Shown: positions 45,801 to 51,435, counted from the stretch's first letter. The stretch is 64,000 bases of DNA from Portulaca oleracea (GCA_029582165.1 CM055893.1:22134679-22198678); one strand, 5' to 3'. Notes: generated from the sequence alone by a model not told the origin. A program made the numbers and translations.

Positions 45801-48436
45801 ATGCTCATAACCCTGAACAAGAATGTTCTTATCCCTAAACAAGAATGCTCGTACCCTAAACTAGAATACTCATAAACCTAAACTTAATTGTTCATAAAGC
45901 TGAACAATAATGCTCATAAACCTATACATGATTGATCATAAATCTAAACTTGAATGCTCAAAAACGTGACTAGAATGCTTATAAACTTATACTTAAATGT
46001 TCATAAACCTAAATTAAAATATTTATAAAACTAAATTTAAATACTGATCACAAACCCAAACCAATAATAGTTATAGTTAAATCAACTTTAAAAAAATAAT
46101 TATTAATACAAAAATAATAACAATAATTCATAATTTAAAAATAATATAAAAATTTCCATCTAATAAATTATAAAATAATTATTGATGTGAATTTTGAAAA
46201 AAAAAACAAACAAAAAATAGTATACTACGCGACACCCCTGGGCGCACAAAAACTAGGTGCTCCCGGGAGCACCGTCGCAGCACTCCGAAATTGATCTCCA
46301 CGTGAAACTAAGATCTCACCGTCTTCCAACTTTCAAATCATCGAAATGGGGGAAACACTAAGCCTTCATGGTTTGAAAGAAAATGGTGTTTATTCATACC
46401 TCATTCCATAATATCTAGGAACTAAATCGCATGCCTCTACGACCAGTGGCGAGGCTACCTTGTGTCAAGGGGGTCAATTGACCCCTCAACTTTTTTGAAA
46501 ATAATTAATTAAGTTTAAAACTATTTTGATAGTTAAATATATATTATATTGTGACAAAAATAAACCATAAAGTGTGAAGCAGCTCAATGGTAAACCTGCT
46601 GCTCCCTTTAGGCGCCCTCTTGGTAGTCATATGGTCATGTGTTTGATGCCTCTCCCTAGCATAGCTCAACCAAATGTTTTATATCCTTTTGCATTTTAAT
46701 TTCCCAACCTACATTGATAGTCTAACATCACAATGCACCAAATTCTCTAAATCAAAGCAATATTTGAATTAAGGCATGTTAGTTTGTAAGTTATTATGAT
46801 TAATTTATTAATTTTTGGTTAAATCTTTACTAAATAATTAGTAAATTGTTAATTTAGTGATGAATAATATTTGAATTAGTAAATTGTTAATTTAGTTCTT
46901 GGTTATAATATTTTGTTCAAATACTTGTATAATTTCAAATTGACCCATGTCACTAATCCCACTTCTTTTGGAAGAGTTCATGTTAACATAAATACTCTTC
47001 CGTCAGATTCGGGGGATAGAAAACCAATTTTAAATTATCATCCAAATTATCACAGACAACTTTAGGTTTAAGATATGTATTTTTATTTTCGAAATTAGGT
47101 TATTAAACTTTTTATTATACGAAAATTTTCAGTATTTGTTCTAATATAATTTGTATTTTTTTATTAAAATTTCTCTTGACACCCCTTGCTTTGAATTTTG
47201 GCTTCGCCACTGTCTACAACCTCTATAAAATATTGCATTATGTCGATCTCGTATAAGAAATTCATCTTGAGTCACGTAGTCATAATCTATCTACCATCTG
47301 TCCTTTAAGCACATTAGATTTACAATAAGAAGCGAGATTAATTTATTATTCTTCTTATGTTGTTTCTTACACTTAATATAATAATTCATATCTACCATCT
47401 GTCCTTTAAGCACATTAGATTTACAATAAGAAGCGAGATTAATTTATTATTCTTCTTATGTTGTTTCTTACACTTAATATAATAATTCATATTTGCCTCT
47501 CTCCCTTTTTGTGGTACAAAATAATGTGTCATTTATAATAGTCCACATTTACATAAAAAATGGCATCTAACCACACTCAAATGTTTGTATAGTTAAGTTA
47601 GGGGTTTTTTGCTTTTTAGACCCCCAACTTTGGGGATATTTATTTTCTGGACCCCCATATTTCAAAGTTTATATTTTGGACCATATACTTTGTGGACCAA
47701 AAAAATGTGGCCCAAAGTTATGTTTGACCCCGGCGATGACCTAATTGTTGCCTAAACTTCCCGATATGACCTTTTATCATTTTTTCCTTCTTTTGACTGT
47801 TGTTTTGAAATTGACCAGACTTTGACAGCTAAGGGTGTGTAAAATTCATGGGTAAAAAACAGAGGGTAAAAGTTAAATTTTGGTAATTTTTGGGAAATTT
47901 GGGTAACTTTTTTGACAAATTTATGCTCATATGGGGATTGGAAATCGTGCAAGAAGAAGTTGCGGCTAGAAAATTTTCGAAAGAAAAAAAATTCGATAAT
48001 GGCTTTGAAATATGGGGGTTCATATTGTTACCGGAGACAAAATATAGGGTCTATATTGTTGCCGGAGACAAGATATAGACTCTCGAACTTTGAAATATGG
48101 GGGTTCAGAAAATAGATACCCCAAAGTTCGGGGTCCAAAAAGTAAAAAAAACTCGGTTAAGTTGCATAAAATGAGATTACATAAACAAAACCATAGATGT
48201 ATCAAATGTAGGTTTGTCCAACAATAACGCTCACAATGCAAATTGCACTAATTACAATATAAATAGCACTAATTACAATAGCATTTACATAAATTTATGT
48301 TTGGTGGATGCAGCTTTGAAAAAATTCGAAAAGAACTTAAGAAGGTAAAGAAGCGACCCATGAAAAAAAAGAGTATAAGTCTGCCTGATGATGAATTGTA
48401 TGTTGAGCGAATTCGTATTCAAAATATGGAACTCAA
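7785..48436 (+). CDS. DUF3754-family protein gene, exons 1-7 (5' part, continues beyond window)
   Basis: Seven exons join in one frame: 7785-7875, 8342-8436, 8554-8667, 8783-8887, 9030-9101, 34714-34826 and 48314-48436, giving 237 codons plus 2 nt. Every intron begins GT and ends AG, and phases agree at every junction, including the two giant introns (exon 5 ends in phase 0; exon 6 ends GG and exon 7 supplies C for glycine). The start ATGGCG follows AAA, a good plant context. Recognisable stretches, in order, are [58 protein letters not shown] and [14 protein letters not shown]. As I remember it, these are the conserved N-terminal half of the plant DUF3754 family (TMEM143-like), whose function is not established. 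The usual membrane-spanning C-terminal half is absent here and should lie beyond 64000. No stop or frameshift is seen, so the gene looks functional despite introns of 25.6, 13.5 and at least 15.6 kb. Confidence 0.85.
9315..9963 (+). repeat. Copia B 5' LTR
   Basis: It aligns with 17184-17735 over several blocks: TTGGAA-CATGTAAG at the start, ATTAGGTGTGACA, CCCTTCTTAGTGTT-AAGCAA, and GTTTGTCC-CGA-CTTAGT near the end, closing in CCAACA. The start reads TATTGG, presumably from TGTTGG. The next bases ATCTTAAGA occupy the primer-binding-site position. A possible TATA-type CTATAAATAG lies at 9705-9714. Confidence 0.75.
10200..10990 (+). pseudogene. Copia B gag and start of protease, degenerate
   Basis: Recognisable pieces are [49 protein letters not shown] and a zinc knuckle [16 protein letters not shown]. 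In the knuckle the His and last Cys of CX2CX4HX4C are replaced (Arg and Tyr). The pattern is that of a UBN2-type copia gag. Several frameshifts and stops break the frame, so no protein is possible. The following protease part is interrupted at 11017 by the nested element and resumes after 13354. Confidence 0.7.
11017..11741 (-). repeat. 3' LTR of the nested non-autonomous element
   Basis: 725 bp, TGTTGC...CCAACA. The minus-strand TATA box CTATATAAGG is at 11297-11306. A cluster of short palindromes of the type CAACACG-GTCC-CGTGTTG lies at 11491-11643. The short minus-strand ORF at 11243-11458 is LTR sequence, not a gene. Confidence 0.88.
11742..12621 (-). other. Internal region of the non-autonomous element
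   Basis: 880 bp without a usable ORF. On the minus strand the polypurine tract is at 11742-11752. A second purine block, GGCGGGGGTAATTTT, lies near 11806. A GC-richer block (about 12045-12150) with many short C-runs may be the packaging or primer region. Nothing protein-like is seen. Confidence 0.7.
12622..13349 (-). repeat. 5' LTR of the nested non-autonomous element
   Basis: 728 bp, TGTTGG...CCAACA. It has the same TATA box at 12902-12911 and the same palindrome cluster (about 13100-13252). On the minus strand the bases after it are ATCTTAAGACTTACGG, in primer-binding-site position but unlike the usual initiator tRNA-Met site. Confidence 0.88.
13355..16240 (+). pseudogene. Copia B pol (integrase, reverse transcriptase, RNase H), degenerate
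   Basis: Landmarks in order: integrase [17 protein letters not shown] (about 13915-13970) and [20 protein letters not shown] (about 14025-14085); reverse transcriptase [20 protein letters not shown] (about 15000-15055) and [16 protein letters not shown] (15380-15430); RNase H region [20 protein letters not shown] and [11 protein letters not shown] (about 15880-15910); and the terminal [17 protein letters not shown] (about 16090-16140). The order and motifs are those of plant copia pol. Stops and frameshifts occur every few dozen codons. The YVDD active-site segment is corrupted. Confidence 0.75.
16625..16967. mobile_element. Mutator-like foldback MITE with 9-bp target duplication
   Basis: The two halves are near-perfect inverted repeats of about 150 bp, beginning GGGTTTTTGGCCACAAAT and ending with its complement. 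Flanks carry a perfect 9-bp duplication, ATATAAAAA (16616-16624 and 16968-16976), the length typical of Mutator-like elements. The two long ORFs reading through it on opposite strands give the same peptide ([19 protein letters not shown]) because of the symmetry and are not genes. Confidence 0.9.
17184..17735 (+). repeat. Copia B 3' LTR
   Basis: It begins TGTTGGAACCATGTAAG and ends CCTCTAACA. It is shorter than the 5' copy because of internal deletions, including the TATA region. Similarity to the 5' copy is clear but far from complete. Confidence 0.75.
17863..18318 (-). pseudogene. Unrecognised 151-codon open frame in intron 5
   Basis: An open minus-strand frame, unusually long for this AT-rich sequence, reads through lysine- and tyrosine-rich stretches such as [19 protein letters not shown] and a pair of cysteines near its N-terminus. 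It lies between the copia B 3' LTR and the LINE. I do not recognise a domain. It could be the remnant of a transposase or simply chance. Its AT-rich lysine, isoleucine and tyrosine composition fits chance. Around it, 17736-17862 and 18319-18880 show nothing recognisable. Confidence 0.25.
19438..19806 (-). pseudogene. LINE ORF2 endonuclease fragment
   Basis: A 122-codon frame contains [20 protein letters not shown] then [12 protein letters not shown]. This resembles the apurinic-like endonuclease segment with SxGxSGG(I/L)L-x-(I/M)W found in plant LINE ORF2. The catalytic residues on either side are not identifiable, and the polymerase is missing. It follows ORF1 in the expected order. Confidence 0.55.
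19880..21620 (-). pseudogene. LINE ORF1 (RRM-like and DUF4283 domains), broken
   Basis: The 5' part (about 21620-21340) reads [19 protein letters not shown], then [20 protein letters not shown] and INWAR, which fits the RRM that opens many plant L1 ORF1 proteins. It is followed by a DUF4283-like region at 21209-20620: [39 protein letters not shown] and the VLIQNTK end. The remaining 20600-19880 is the low-complexity, charged linker. Several stops and frameshifts separate these pieces. The protein would bind LINE RNA, but this copy cannot make it. Confidence 0.75.
21837..22015 (-). repeat. Partial extra copy of the LINE 5' region
   Basis: About 180 bp (CTAATCAACCTTTGGTGCA...) repeats the segment around 21370-21520 in the same orientation, and ends exactly at the copia C 5' LTR start. 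Confidence 0.8.
22016..22428 (+). repeat. Copia C 5' LTR with a triplicated 39-bp unit
   Basis: It begins TGTTAAATAGTTAG. The unit AGTGCTCCTAGCTTGTCCCA, continuing CGTGGAGAGAATAAAAG(T/C)T, occurs three times in tandem (22024-22138). A TATA-like TTTATATATTAAAG lies at about 22157, followed by the palindromic GGCTTATAAATATATAAGCC. The end is placed where similarity to the 3' LTR stops. Confidence 0.8.
22626..23457 (+). pseudogene. Copia C gag and zinc knuckle
   Basis: The gag starts [20 protein letters not shown] and meets TGA at 22705-22707 (expected Arg or Trp before WKDKIMFML). Then follow [40 protein letters not shown] and [19 protein letters not shown], a UBN2-type gag core. A frameshift near 23100 moves to [20 protein letters not shown] and [15 protein letters not shown]. 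The zinc knuckle near 23400-23455 reads [14 protein letters not shown], in which the first Cys has become Tyr. Confidence 0.85.
23458..26083 (+). pseudogene. Copia C pol, first copy (protease, integrase, reverse transcriptase)
   Basis: A 275-codon open frame (23458-24285) holds the protease, whose active site reads YDIGAS instead of DTGAS (a Thr to Ile change that should inactivate it), followed by the HHCC domain ([14 protein letters not shown] ... CEICIQAKF) and the first integrase Asp (VHSDICEM). A TGA at 24283-24285 ends it. Integrase continues in other frames ([17 protein letters not shown]). Reverse transcriptase at 25489-25815 keeps the catalytic [12 protein letters not shown], and a TAG follows at 25813-25815. 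The copy stops at RYTSKPSTK, where the gypsy LTR begins. Confidence 0.88.
26084..29076 (-). repeat. Gypsy 3' LTR, minus strand, about 3 kb
   Basis: On the + strand it starts TGTAACGCCCC and ends GGGGTTTTACA. On the minus strand this is TGTAAAACCCC...GGGGCGTTACA, a form common in Ty3/gypsy chromovirus-type LTRs. The polypurine side is at 29077. The minus-strand promoter has TATAAAT at 28771-28777 and a CT-rich leader just downstream. The GC-rich 28140-28700 block, with several overlapping ORFs, is LTR sequence. An AAT microsatellite (27964-28000) and three near copies of GGAGTCC-GGACTCGC (26608-26740) are internal. Confidence 0.8.
29077..30296 (-). mobile_element. Truncated internal end of the gypsy element
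   Basis: Directly beside the LTR, the minus strand reads GAAACTTCTTTAAGTGGGGA, a typical gypsy polypurine tract just after the integrase end (GAGGATGAAACTTC). A partial repeat of this junction occurs at 29170-29223. The remaining 1.1 kb has no clear integrase motif and breaks off at 30296, where copia sequence resumes. Reverse transcriptase and the second LTR are absent. Confidence 0.65.
30297..32890 (+). pseudogene. Copia C pol, second copy (integrase to RNase H)
   Basis: 30297-32358 repeats 24023-26083 almost base for base, including the same in-frame stops (for example the TAG in CTGCCTATTAGAG and in ACTCAATAGGAAGG), with one extra G near 30490. It then continues past the junction into RNase [40 protein letters not shown] and the terminal [17 protein letters not shown]. 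The final block 32890-33420 is the non-coding 3' part of copia C with no gene. Confidence 0.88.
33421..33819 (+). repeat. Copia C 3' LTR
   Basis: It starts TGTTAAATAGTTAGTAAACG after the polypurine tract AGTGGGGAT and ends near TTTGGACA. It has only one copy of the 39-bp unit and a different central insert. The palindromic GGCTTATAAATACATAAGCC is retained. Confidence 0.8.
33826..34430 (-). repeat. Second LINE 5' copy
   Basis: Sequence from TGTCTTTGTACTTTG to the GGGTAAACGTA-AAA end matches 21230-21830 over about 600 bp with scattered differences. It directly follows the copia C 3' LTR. It encodes only the start of the LINE ORF1, broken. Confidence 0.8.
34714..34826 (+). CDS. DUF3754 gene exon 6
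   Basis: This isolated 113-bp exon begins after the acceptor CCTTGATAG and ends before GTAAGTC. Its reading [14 protein letters not shown]...[15 protein letters not shown] continues exactly from the end of exon 5. The arginine-rich [11 protein letters not shown] stretch is the strongest family signature in the gene. It sits 25.6 kb downstream of exon 5, just beyond a LINE 5' fragment that ends near 34430, and is surrounded by AT-rich non-coding DNA. It carries no stop codon. It is too short to be found by ORF length alone. Confidence 0.85.
36134..36547. mobile_element. hAT-like MITE with TAGCGTTT/CCGCTATC repeats
   Basis: The ends are TAAGGCTGTGTTCGGCA and TGCCGAACAGGGCCTA, imperfect inverted repeats of the TAGGCCCTGTTCGGC type seen in many plant hAT-derived MITEs. 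The left half repeats TAGCGTTT-like motifs and the right half repeats CCGCTATC-TAAA about five times, partly complementary to each other. A clear 8-bp target duplication is not visible. Confidence 0.65.
36755..37520. repeat. Interspersed direct repeats
   Basis: GCAATTTTAATTGAAATAGGAGTCTGTATA occurs at about 36764 and 37232, and a weaker copy at about 37331. TTTTTTGAATGAATGGTGT followed by AGATAAAATCAATG occurs at 37078 and 37400. Two GGTTCCGCTTTTGC-TACTAAAT tails follow at 37513 and 37650. This looks like two or three overlapping copies of one unidentified small element. Confidence 0.6.
38021..38573. mobile_element. Foldback element, Mutator-like
   Basis: Long inverted arms, GGGTTATTTG-TTTTGGACCC at the left and its complement at the right, extend about 230 bp with a short centre near 38300. 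Flanks TTTAAATT and TTTAAACT differ at one of eight bases, consistent with an old 8-9-bp target duplication. Confidence 0.75.
38808..39071. mobile_element. hAT-like MITE, 264 bp
   Basis: The terminal inverted repeats are TAGTCACTGTTCTTTTATGC and the complement of GCAGAAAAGAACAGGGCCTA (canonical TAGGCCCTGTTC type). The right half is rich in CCRCCACAA/ACCGCA motifs. The target duplication is not clear. Confidence 0.7.
39228..40002. mobile_element. Possible hAT-like non-autonomous element
   Basis: The ends TAGGTGTTTGGTAGTAATCA and the complement of GATGACTGCCAAACATGACCTA are similar inverted repeats of the TAGG-(T)GTTTGG kind. The interior is AT-rich and non-coding. No good 8-bp duplication is seen. 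Confidence 0.4.
40003..41459. other. Unassigned intronic stretch
   Basis: AT-rich sequence with no gene or element that I can support. Repeated TTTACCTAA-TTTACC phrases occur near 40470-40560. 40680-41459 is less AT-rich and follows the copia gag remnant on its 3' side, so it may be rearranged retroelement sequence. Confidence 0.4.
41460..42139 (-). pseudogene. Copia gag (UBN2-type), uninterrupted 226-codon remnant
   Basis: An open minus-strand frame from about 42139 reads [15 protein letters not shown] (gag N-terminal motif), then [40 protein letters not shown] and [20 protein letters not shown], the classic order of a copia gag with DUF4219-like and UBN2 parts. No internal stop is seen, but no zinc knuckle, protease or polymerase follows, and no LTR pair was found. 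It is most likely an isolated gag fragment; a domesticated gag is possible but nothing shows it. Confidence 0.75.
42721..42809. repeat. (GA)n microsatellite
   Basis: GGGAGA units pass into a pure (AG) run of about 60 bp ending at 42809. 42140-42720 and 42810-43029 hold no recognised feature; the first is GA-rich on the + strand. Confidence 0.95.
43030..43646 (-). pseudogene. LINE-type RNase H (RVT_3-like) fragment
   Basis: The minus strand reads [48 protein letters not shown] and later [20 protein letters not shown]. This follows the order of the plant LINE/RVT_3 RNase H domain (KxNxDGA, GxVxRDxxG, AExxAL, then the FxxVxRxxNxxAH end). The motif Asp is retained, but there are stops (for example after HLARD) and the region is cut at 43647 by a hAT insertion. 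Confidence 0.55.
43655..44315. mobile_element. Non-autonomous hAT element with perfect 8-bp target duplication
   Basis: The ends are TAGAGCTTAC and TCTCAGCTCTA, flanked by ATTTCTAA at 43647-43654 and 44316-44323. Inside are a (GGGTTC)n stretch (about 43684-43710) and many AAACGGGTTA / AACCCATTTA blocks arranged as inverted halves. It has no coding capacity. Confidence 0.9.
44324..44900 (-). other. Continuation of LINE-like sequence, then unassigned
   Basis: On the minus strand, 44324-44500 may continue the LINE remnant split by the hAT (pieces such as [20 protein letters not shown]), but the match is weak. The two overlapping + strand ORFs at 44504-44906 show no recognisable domain. Confidence 0.3.
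44905..46060. repeat. Minisatellite, about 21-22-bp units, with higher-order pattern
   Basis: Around 50 degenerate units of the form ATGCTCATAAACCTGAATAAG run for 1.1 kb. Variants alternate (AAACATGA, AAACTTGATT, AACTAGA, CCTGAATAAGA), and the phrase CTCATAAGACTAAACATGAA recurs about every 75-115 bp, so there is a second, longer period. No ORF structure; both strands have frequent stops. Confidence 0.92.
46061..46443. other. AT-rich spacer with an 18-bp perfect palindrome
   Basis: Mostly A/T-rich, with a GC-rich patch at 46228-46290 containing GGTGCTCCCGGGAGCACC at 46256-46273. Nothing else is recognised. Confidence 0.6.
46444..47212. mobile_element. hAT element with tRNA-like segment
   Basis: The terminal inverted repeats start CAGTGGCGAGGCTACC and end TTGGCTTCGCCACTG, a common plant hAT form. 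Flanks TCTACGAC (46436-46443) and TCTACAAC (47213-47220) match at seven of eight bases. Inside, AGCAGCTCAATGGTAA (46578) and GTGTTTGATGCC (46639) resemble pol III A and B boxes of a tRNA or SINE. It has no transposase. Confidence 0.85.
47290..47491. repeat. Perfect 101-bp tandem duplication
   Basis: The unit TCTACCATCTGTCCTTTAAG to TAATATAATAATTCATA is present twice without a difference. It contains no ORF. Confidence 0.95.
47601..48155. mobile_element. Foldback element, Mutator-like, 9-bp target duplication
   Basis: The ends are GGGGTTTTTTGCTTTTTAGA and the complement of a GGGTCCAAAAAGTAAAAAAA stretch. Arms continue inward (CCCCCATATTTCAAAG / CTTTGAAATATGGGGG). It is flanked by GTTAAGTTA (47592-47600) and GTTAAGTTG (48156-48164). 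It lies 158 bp before exon 7. Confidence 0.85.
48314..48436 (+). CDS. DUF3754 gene exon 7
   Basis: This 123-bp exon follows the acceptor TTGGTGGATGCAG and precedes the strong donor GTAAGTAAAT. Completing the split glycine from exon 6, it reads [16 protein letters not shown], then a short lysine-rich variable stretch, then [16 protein letters not shown]. In the family this lysine-rich linker leads into the conserved (Y/F)VERIR block. The exon ends in phase 2. No exon matching the expected following block was found between 48437 and 64000, so intron 7 is probably longer than 15.5 kb. Confidence 0.82.
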
Positions 48437-48594
48437 GTAAGTAAATATGTTTTCTTCTTTTCTTTATGCTTTTATTTATTCAGACTTTAGCATTCAATTA
48501 ACCACTTGGATTTGTCTTTATCATGCTTGTTTTATAATTCACTTCTTAGTTCATTTATATGTTCGGATTGAGTACCTGGTTGTTGTTGTCGTCA

Positions 48595-48596
<2 letters not shown>

Positions 48597-48668
<72 letters not shown>
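48597..48668. repeat. (ATT)n microsatellite, left part
   Basis: Uninterrupted TTA units, directly followed by the copia D LTR. The array resumes on the far side of copia D at 51414. Confidence 0.97.
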
Positions 48669-49214
48669 TGTTAGAATTCTTAGGGCGTAGTTAGCAGGGA
48701 AATAATAATAAAGGGTGAAAAATAAATAAAGATTCGACACAAGGAATTAACGTGGAAAAACCCAAACTGGGAAAAAAACCACGAACGATGCACTATCAGA
48801 TAACTACAACAGTGTTTCAGATATTCCCAGACCTCCACAATTTCTCACAGCATTCCTAGAGTTACAACCTGAGAACTCAACACTCACAGTTGAGCCTCAC
48901 ATAACTCCCTCAGGAACACAGAGATTACAGGTCAATCTCTTGTGGTATAAGATGAAACACTCTTAATTGTTATACAAATAAACCTAATAATTTGATGCTA
49001 TATTCCAAAGTAATATTATATTTCCTTGTGATTGCCCCATCACAATTTGGTAACAAATATAATATTTTTCACTTTATATAATATCTTTCCTTAATGAACA
49101 CAATCTTGGAAGATCTTCAATATTATATGAAACTTGTCCACCAAGCATAATTTTGGTTTCCCAAAATTCATCCCACCAAAATAATAATTTGGGCTCCACA
49201 CAATTAACTCAACA
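48669..49214 (-). repeat. Copia D 3' LTR
   Basis: TGTTAGAATTC...CTCAACA on the + strand. Compared with the other LTR it lacks about 80 bp that include the promoter TATA region, and has an extra stretch with AACTCCCTCAGGAACACAG. Confidence 0.9.
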
Positions 49215-49306
49215 ATCTCCCACTTGGAGACCAAATTGTAGCCTTCGTCGTTCATCACCACCACCACTCATCCTCGAATCCTCTGGTGCATCCATCTCGA
49301 TCTTGT

Positions 49307-50077
49307 TCAGCAAAGATCAACAGAGGTCCTAGTTGACCTCCCATCAACTCCTCTTTTTGCAACAAGCTCCCACTTGAACTGATCACGCCCCTGCAACTTC
49401 GACATATGCATCATCGTCAACAACTTAGGGGAATTTTTGATTGGGATTTTACCTCGTGTTGAACCTGTCGAATTCCCGTGCATGTTAGATGCGTTCCTCG
49501 GCCGACCATCTGTTCCCGTAGCCTCGACCGGAAACCTCCTCGTTTTTGGTAACCTTCTCTCATCAGAGAAGCTAACACGCCTTTGACGAGCATGAACCGA
49601 CATGTTAGAGTTATCAATGACAGAATATAGCTTCCCCTCTTTCCTACCATTTGCAATTATCAGAGATCCCTTCGTTACCCTCTAATGACCATCTTCAAAT
49701 CTCGTCGTGAACCACTCCTCATCCAGTTGACTCACAGATACAAGGTTCTTGGTCAGACCCGGGACATACCGAACATTCTTCAACCTCCAAGTTCCACCCT
49801 TATAAGTTTTAATGTTCACATCACCTCTTCCTAGCACATTTAGGTTGTGACCGTTTGCAAGCCTAACCCTGCCAAACCTCCTACTCACAAAATTGCTAAA
49901 GGCCTCCTTGCTAGATGAAGAGTGAAATGAAGCACCTGAATCTATCACCCAACCCCCTTCTGACTTGTCAACACTAACTTTTAGGGCATCACCAAATTCC
50001 TCAATAGAATATACAGAGTCCTGGTCATTATGGCTGCTCTTCTTAGGTTTGGGACAATCCCTACAAAAATGACCTCT
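49307..50077 (-). pseudogene. Copia D protease and 3' tail
   Basis: It opens with the rest of the zinc knuckle, then WVIDSGASFHSSSSKEAFSN carries the aspartic protease active site (DSGA), followed by VRLANGHNLNVLGRGDVNIK and LKNVRYVPGLTKNLVSVSQL, the usual copia protease continuation. A TGA or TAG at about 49682 ends it. The frame then runs through a basic, unrelated tail (VHARQRRVSFSDERRLPKTR) to the polypurine tract. The HHCC zinc domain and integrase that should follow are absent. Confidence 0.85.
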
Positions 50078-50769
50078 ATCACCACAGTTCTAACACAACA
50101 CTTGCTCCATGTTTCGACCTTTAGATTTTGATCGACCCCGACCTGAGCTCCCATTATTCCTCCTACCCCTGACAGTCAAAGCATCCCCCGAAGACTCAGA
50201 CACATCAGAATCTTTCCTACGAATACTTTCATTCAGGACCAAGTCTCTAATTTCCCTAAACTTCAGTTTCTCATCCTTTTTACTTGAAGAAGTTACAGAA
50301 GTCATGAAATTTTCCGAAGACTTAGATAGGGCAGCCAATAGTATATTAGCATTTATCTCATCGTCGAAATTAAATCCCACAGAGGTTAATTTTGATAGTA
50401 TCATATTTGACTCATTCATACTATCATGCATATCACCAGACCCATGCATCTTAAATTCAAACAAACGACGTAACACATATACCTTGTTCACCGCCGAAGG
50501 TTTCTCATATGTGTTTTGCAAGGCCTCAAGCAGATCTTTCATCGTTTTCTGATCTTTGACGTTGAAAGCCACGTTCTGAGCTAGCGTCAGCCTGACCGTA
50601 CCGAATGCTGACCATCAAGCTCTTCCCAATCATTTTGTTCCATCTTTTCTGGCTTATCACCCATCGCAAGATGCAACTTTTGGTGGCGGAGCACATCCTC
50701 AACGCGCATCCTCCACCATGTGTAGTCTTTCCCATCGAACTGTGGAATCTTCACAATTGCGCCCGCCAT
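50078..50769 (-). pseudogene. Copia D gag with zinc knuckle
   Basis: It starts MAGAIVKIPQFDGKDYTWWR, a gag N-terminal motif. A frameshift near 50590 leads to the next segment: MKDLLEALQNTYEKPSAVNK, YVLRRLFEFKMHG, LSKLTSVGFNFDDEINANIL and a basic Ser/Arg/Gly tail. The knuckle at about 50060-50102 is CX2C-GDRGH-FCRDC, complete except that its second position is a TAG stop. Only these two lesions separate it from an intact gag, so the copy is fairly young. Confidence 0.88.
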
Positions 50770-50807
50770 TGCTTCTCAGTCTGTAGATCAACCACACTCC
50801 AACCAAA

Positions 50808-50819
50808 GCTCTCATACCA
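50808..50819 (-). other. Copia D primer-binding site
   Basis: The minus strand reads TGGTATGAGAGC, the initiator tRNA-Met site with one change (C to G), two bases from the 5' LTR. Confidence 0.85.
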
Positions 50820-50821
50820 CT

Positions 50822-51413
50822 TGTTAGGATTCTCAGGGCGTAGTTAGCAGACAAACAATAATTAAGGGCGAAAAATAAATAAAGATTCGACACAAGGAAT
50901 TAACGTGAAAAAACCCAAACCAGGAAAAAAACCACGAATGATGCACTATCAAAGGATTACAATGGTGTTTCAAAGATTCCAAAACCTCCACAATCTCTCA
51001 CAGCCTTCCTAGAGTTACAACCTGAGAAGTCAACACTCACAATCTCTCACATGTCAATCTCTTGTGGTATAAGATGAAACACTCTCAATTGCTATACAAA
51101 TAAACCTAACACCTAGGCCCTATTTATAGTCAAGACTACAACGTAATATTGCGGTTAATAATAATATTAACTTTTCAAAAACATGTGTTTCCTGATACTA
51201 TATTCCAAAGTAATATTATATTTGCATGTGATTGCCCCTCACAATTTGGTAACAAATATAATATTTTTCACTTTATATAATATCTTTCCTTAATGAACAC
51301 AATCTTGGAAGATCTTCAATATTATATGAAACTTGTCCACCAAGCAGAATTTTGGCTTTCCGAAATTCATCCCACCAAAATAATAATTTGGGCTCCACAC
51401 AATTAACCCAACA
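50822..51413 (-). repeat. Copia D 5' LTR
   Basis: TGTTAGGATTC...CCCAACA. The minus-strand TATA box CTATAAATAGG is near 51115-51128. Confidence 0.9.
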
Positions 51414-51435
51414 TTATTATAATTATTATTATTAA

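Larger units (their letters stand above)
34827..48313 (+). other. Intron 6 of the DUF3754 gene (13.5 kb)
   Basis: It lies between donor GG|GTAAGTC and acceptor GATGCAG|C. The first 1.3 kb (34827-36133) is AT-rich with no recognised element except a 58-bp imperfect tandem repeat around 35458-35570 (ACCAATGAGCG-TTGATTTCC) and GGGTACCC-rich sequence near 35890-36040. The rest carries hAT and Mutator-like non-autonomous elements, a copia gag remnant, a LINE RNase H remnant and a minisatellite. Confidence 0.8.
48669..51413 (-). mobile_element. Copia D: gag-protease-only LTR element (TR-GAG-like)
   Basis: A 2.7-kb minus-strand element with LTRs 48669-49214 (3') and 50822-51413 (5'), target duplication TTATT on both sides, a primer-binding site at 50819-50808 and a polypurine tract AAGTGGGAGAT beside 49215. 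The internal part holds only gag and protease; integrase, reverse transcriptase and RNase H are missing without trace, so it depends on another element. It sits in the ATT microsatellite of intron 7. Confidence 0.92.

Noticed and set aside
44905..46060. Minisatellite as a CRISPR-like array
   Set aside because: Units are contiguous and degenerate with no unique spacers, and this is a plant nuclear sequence.
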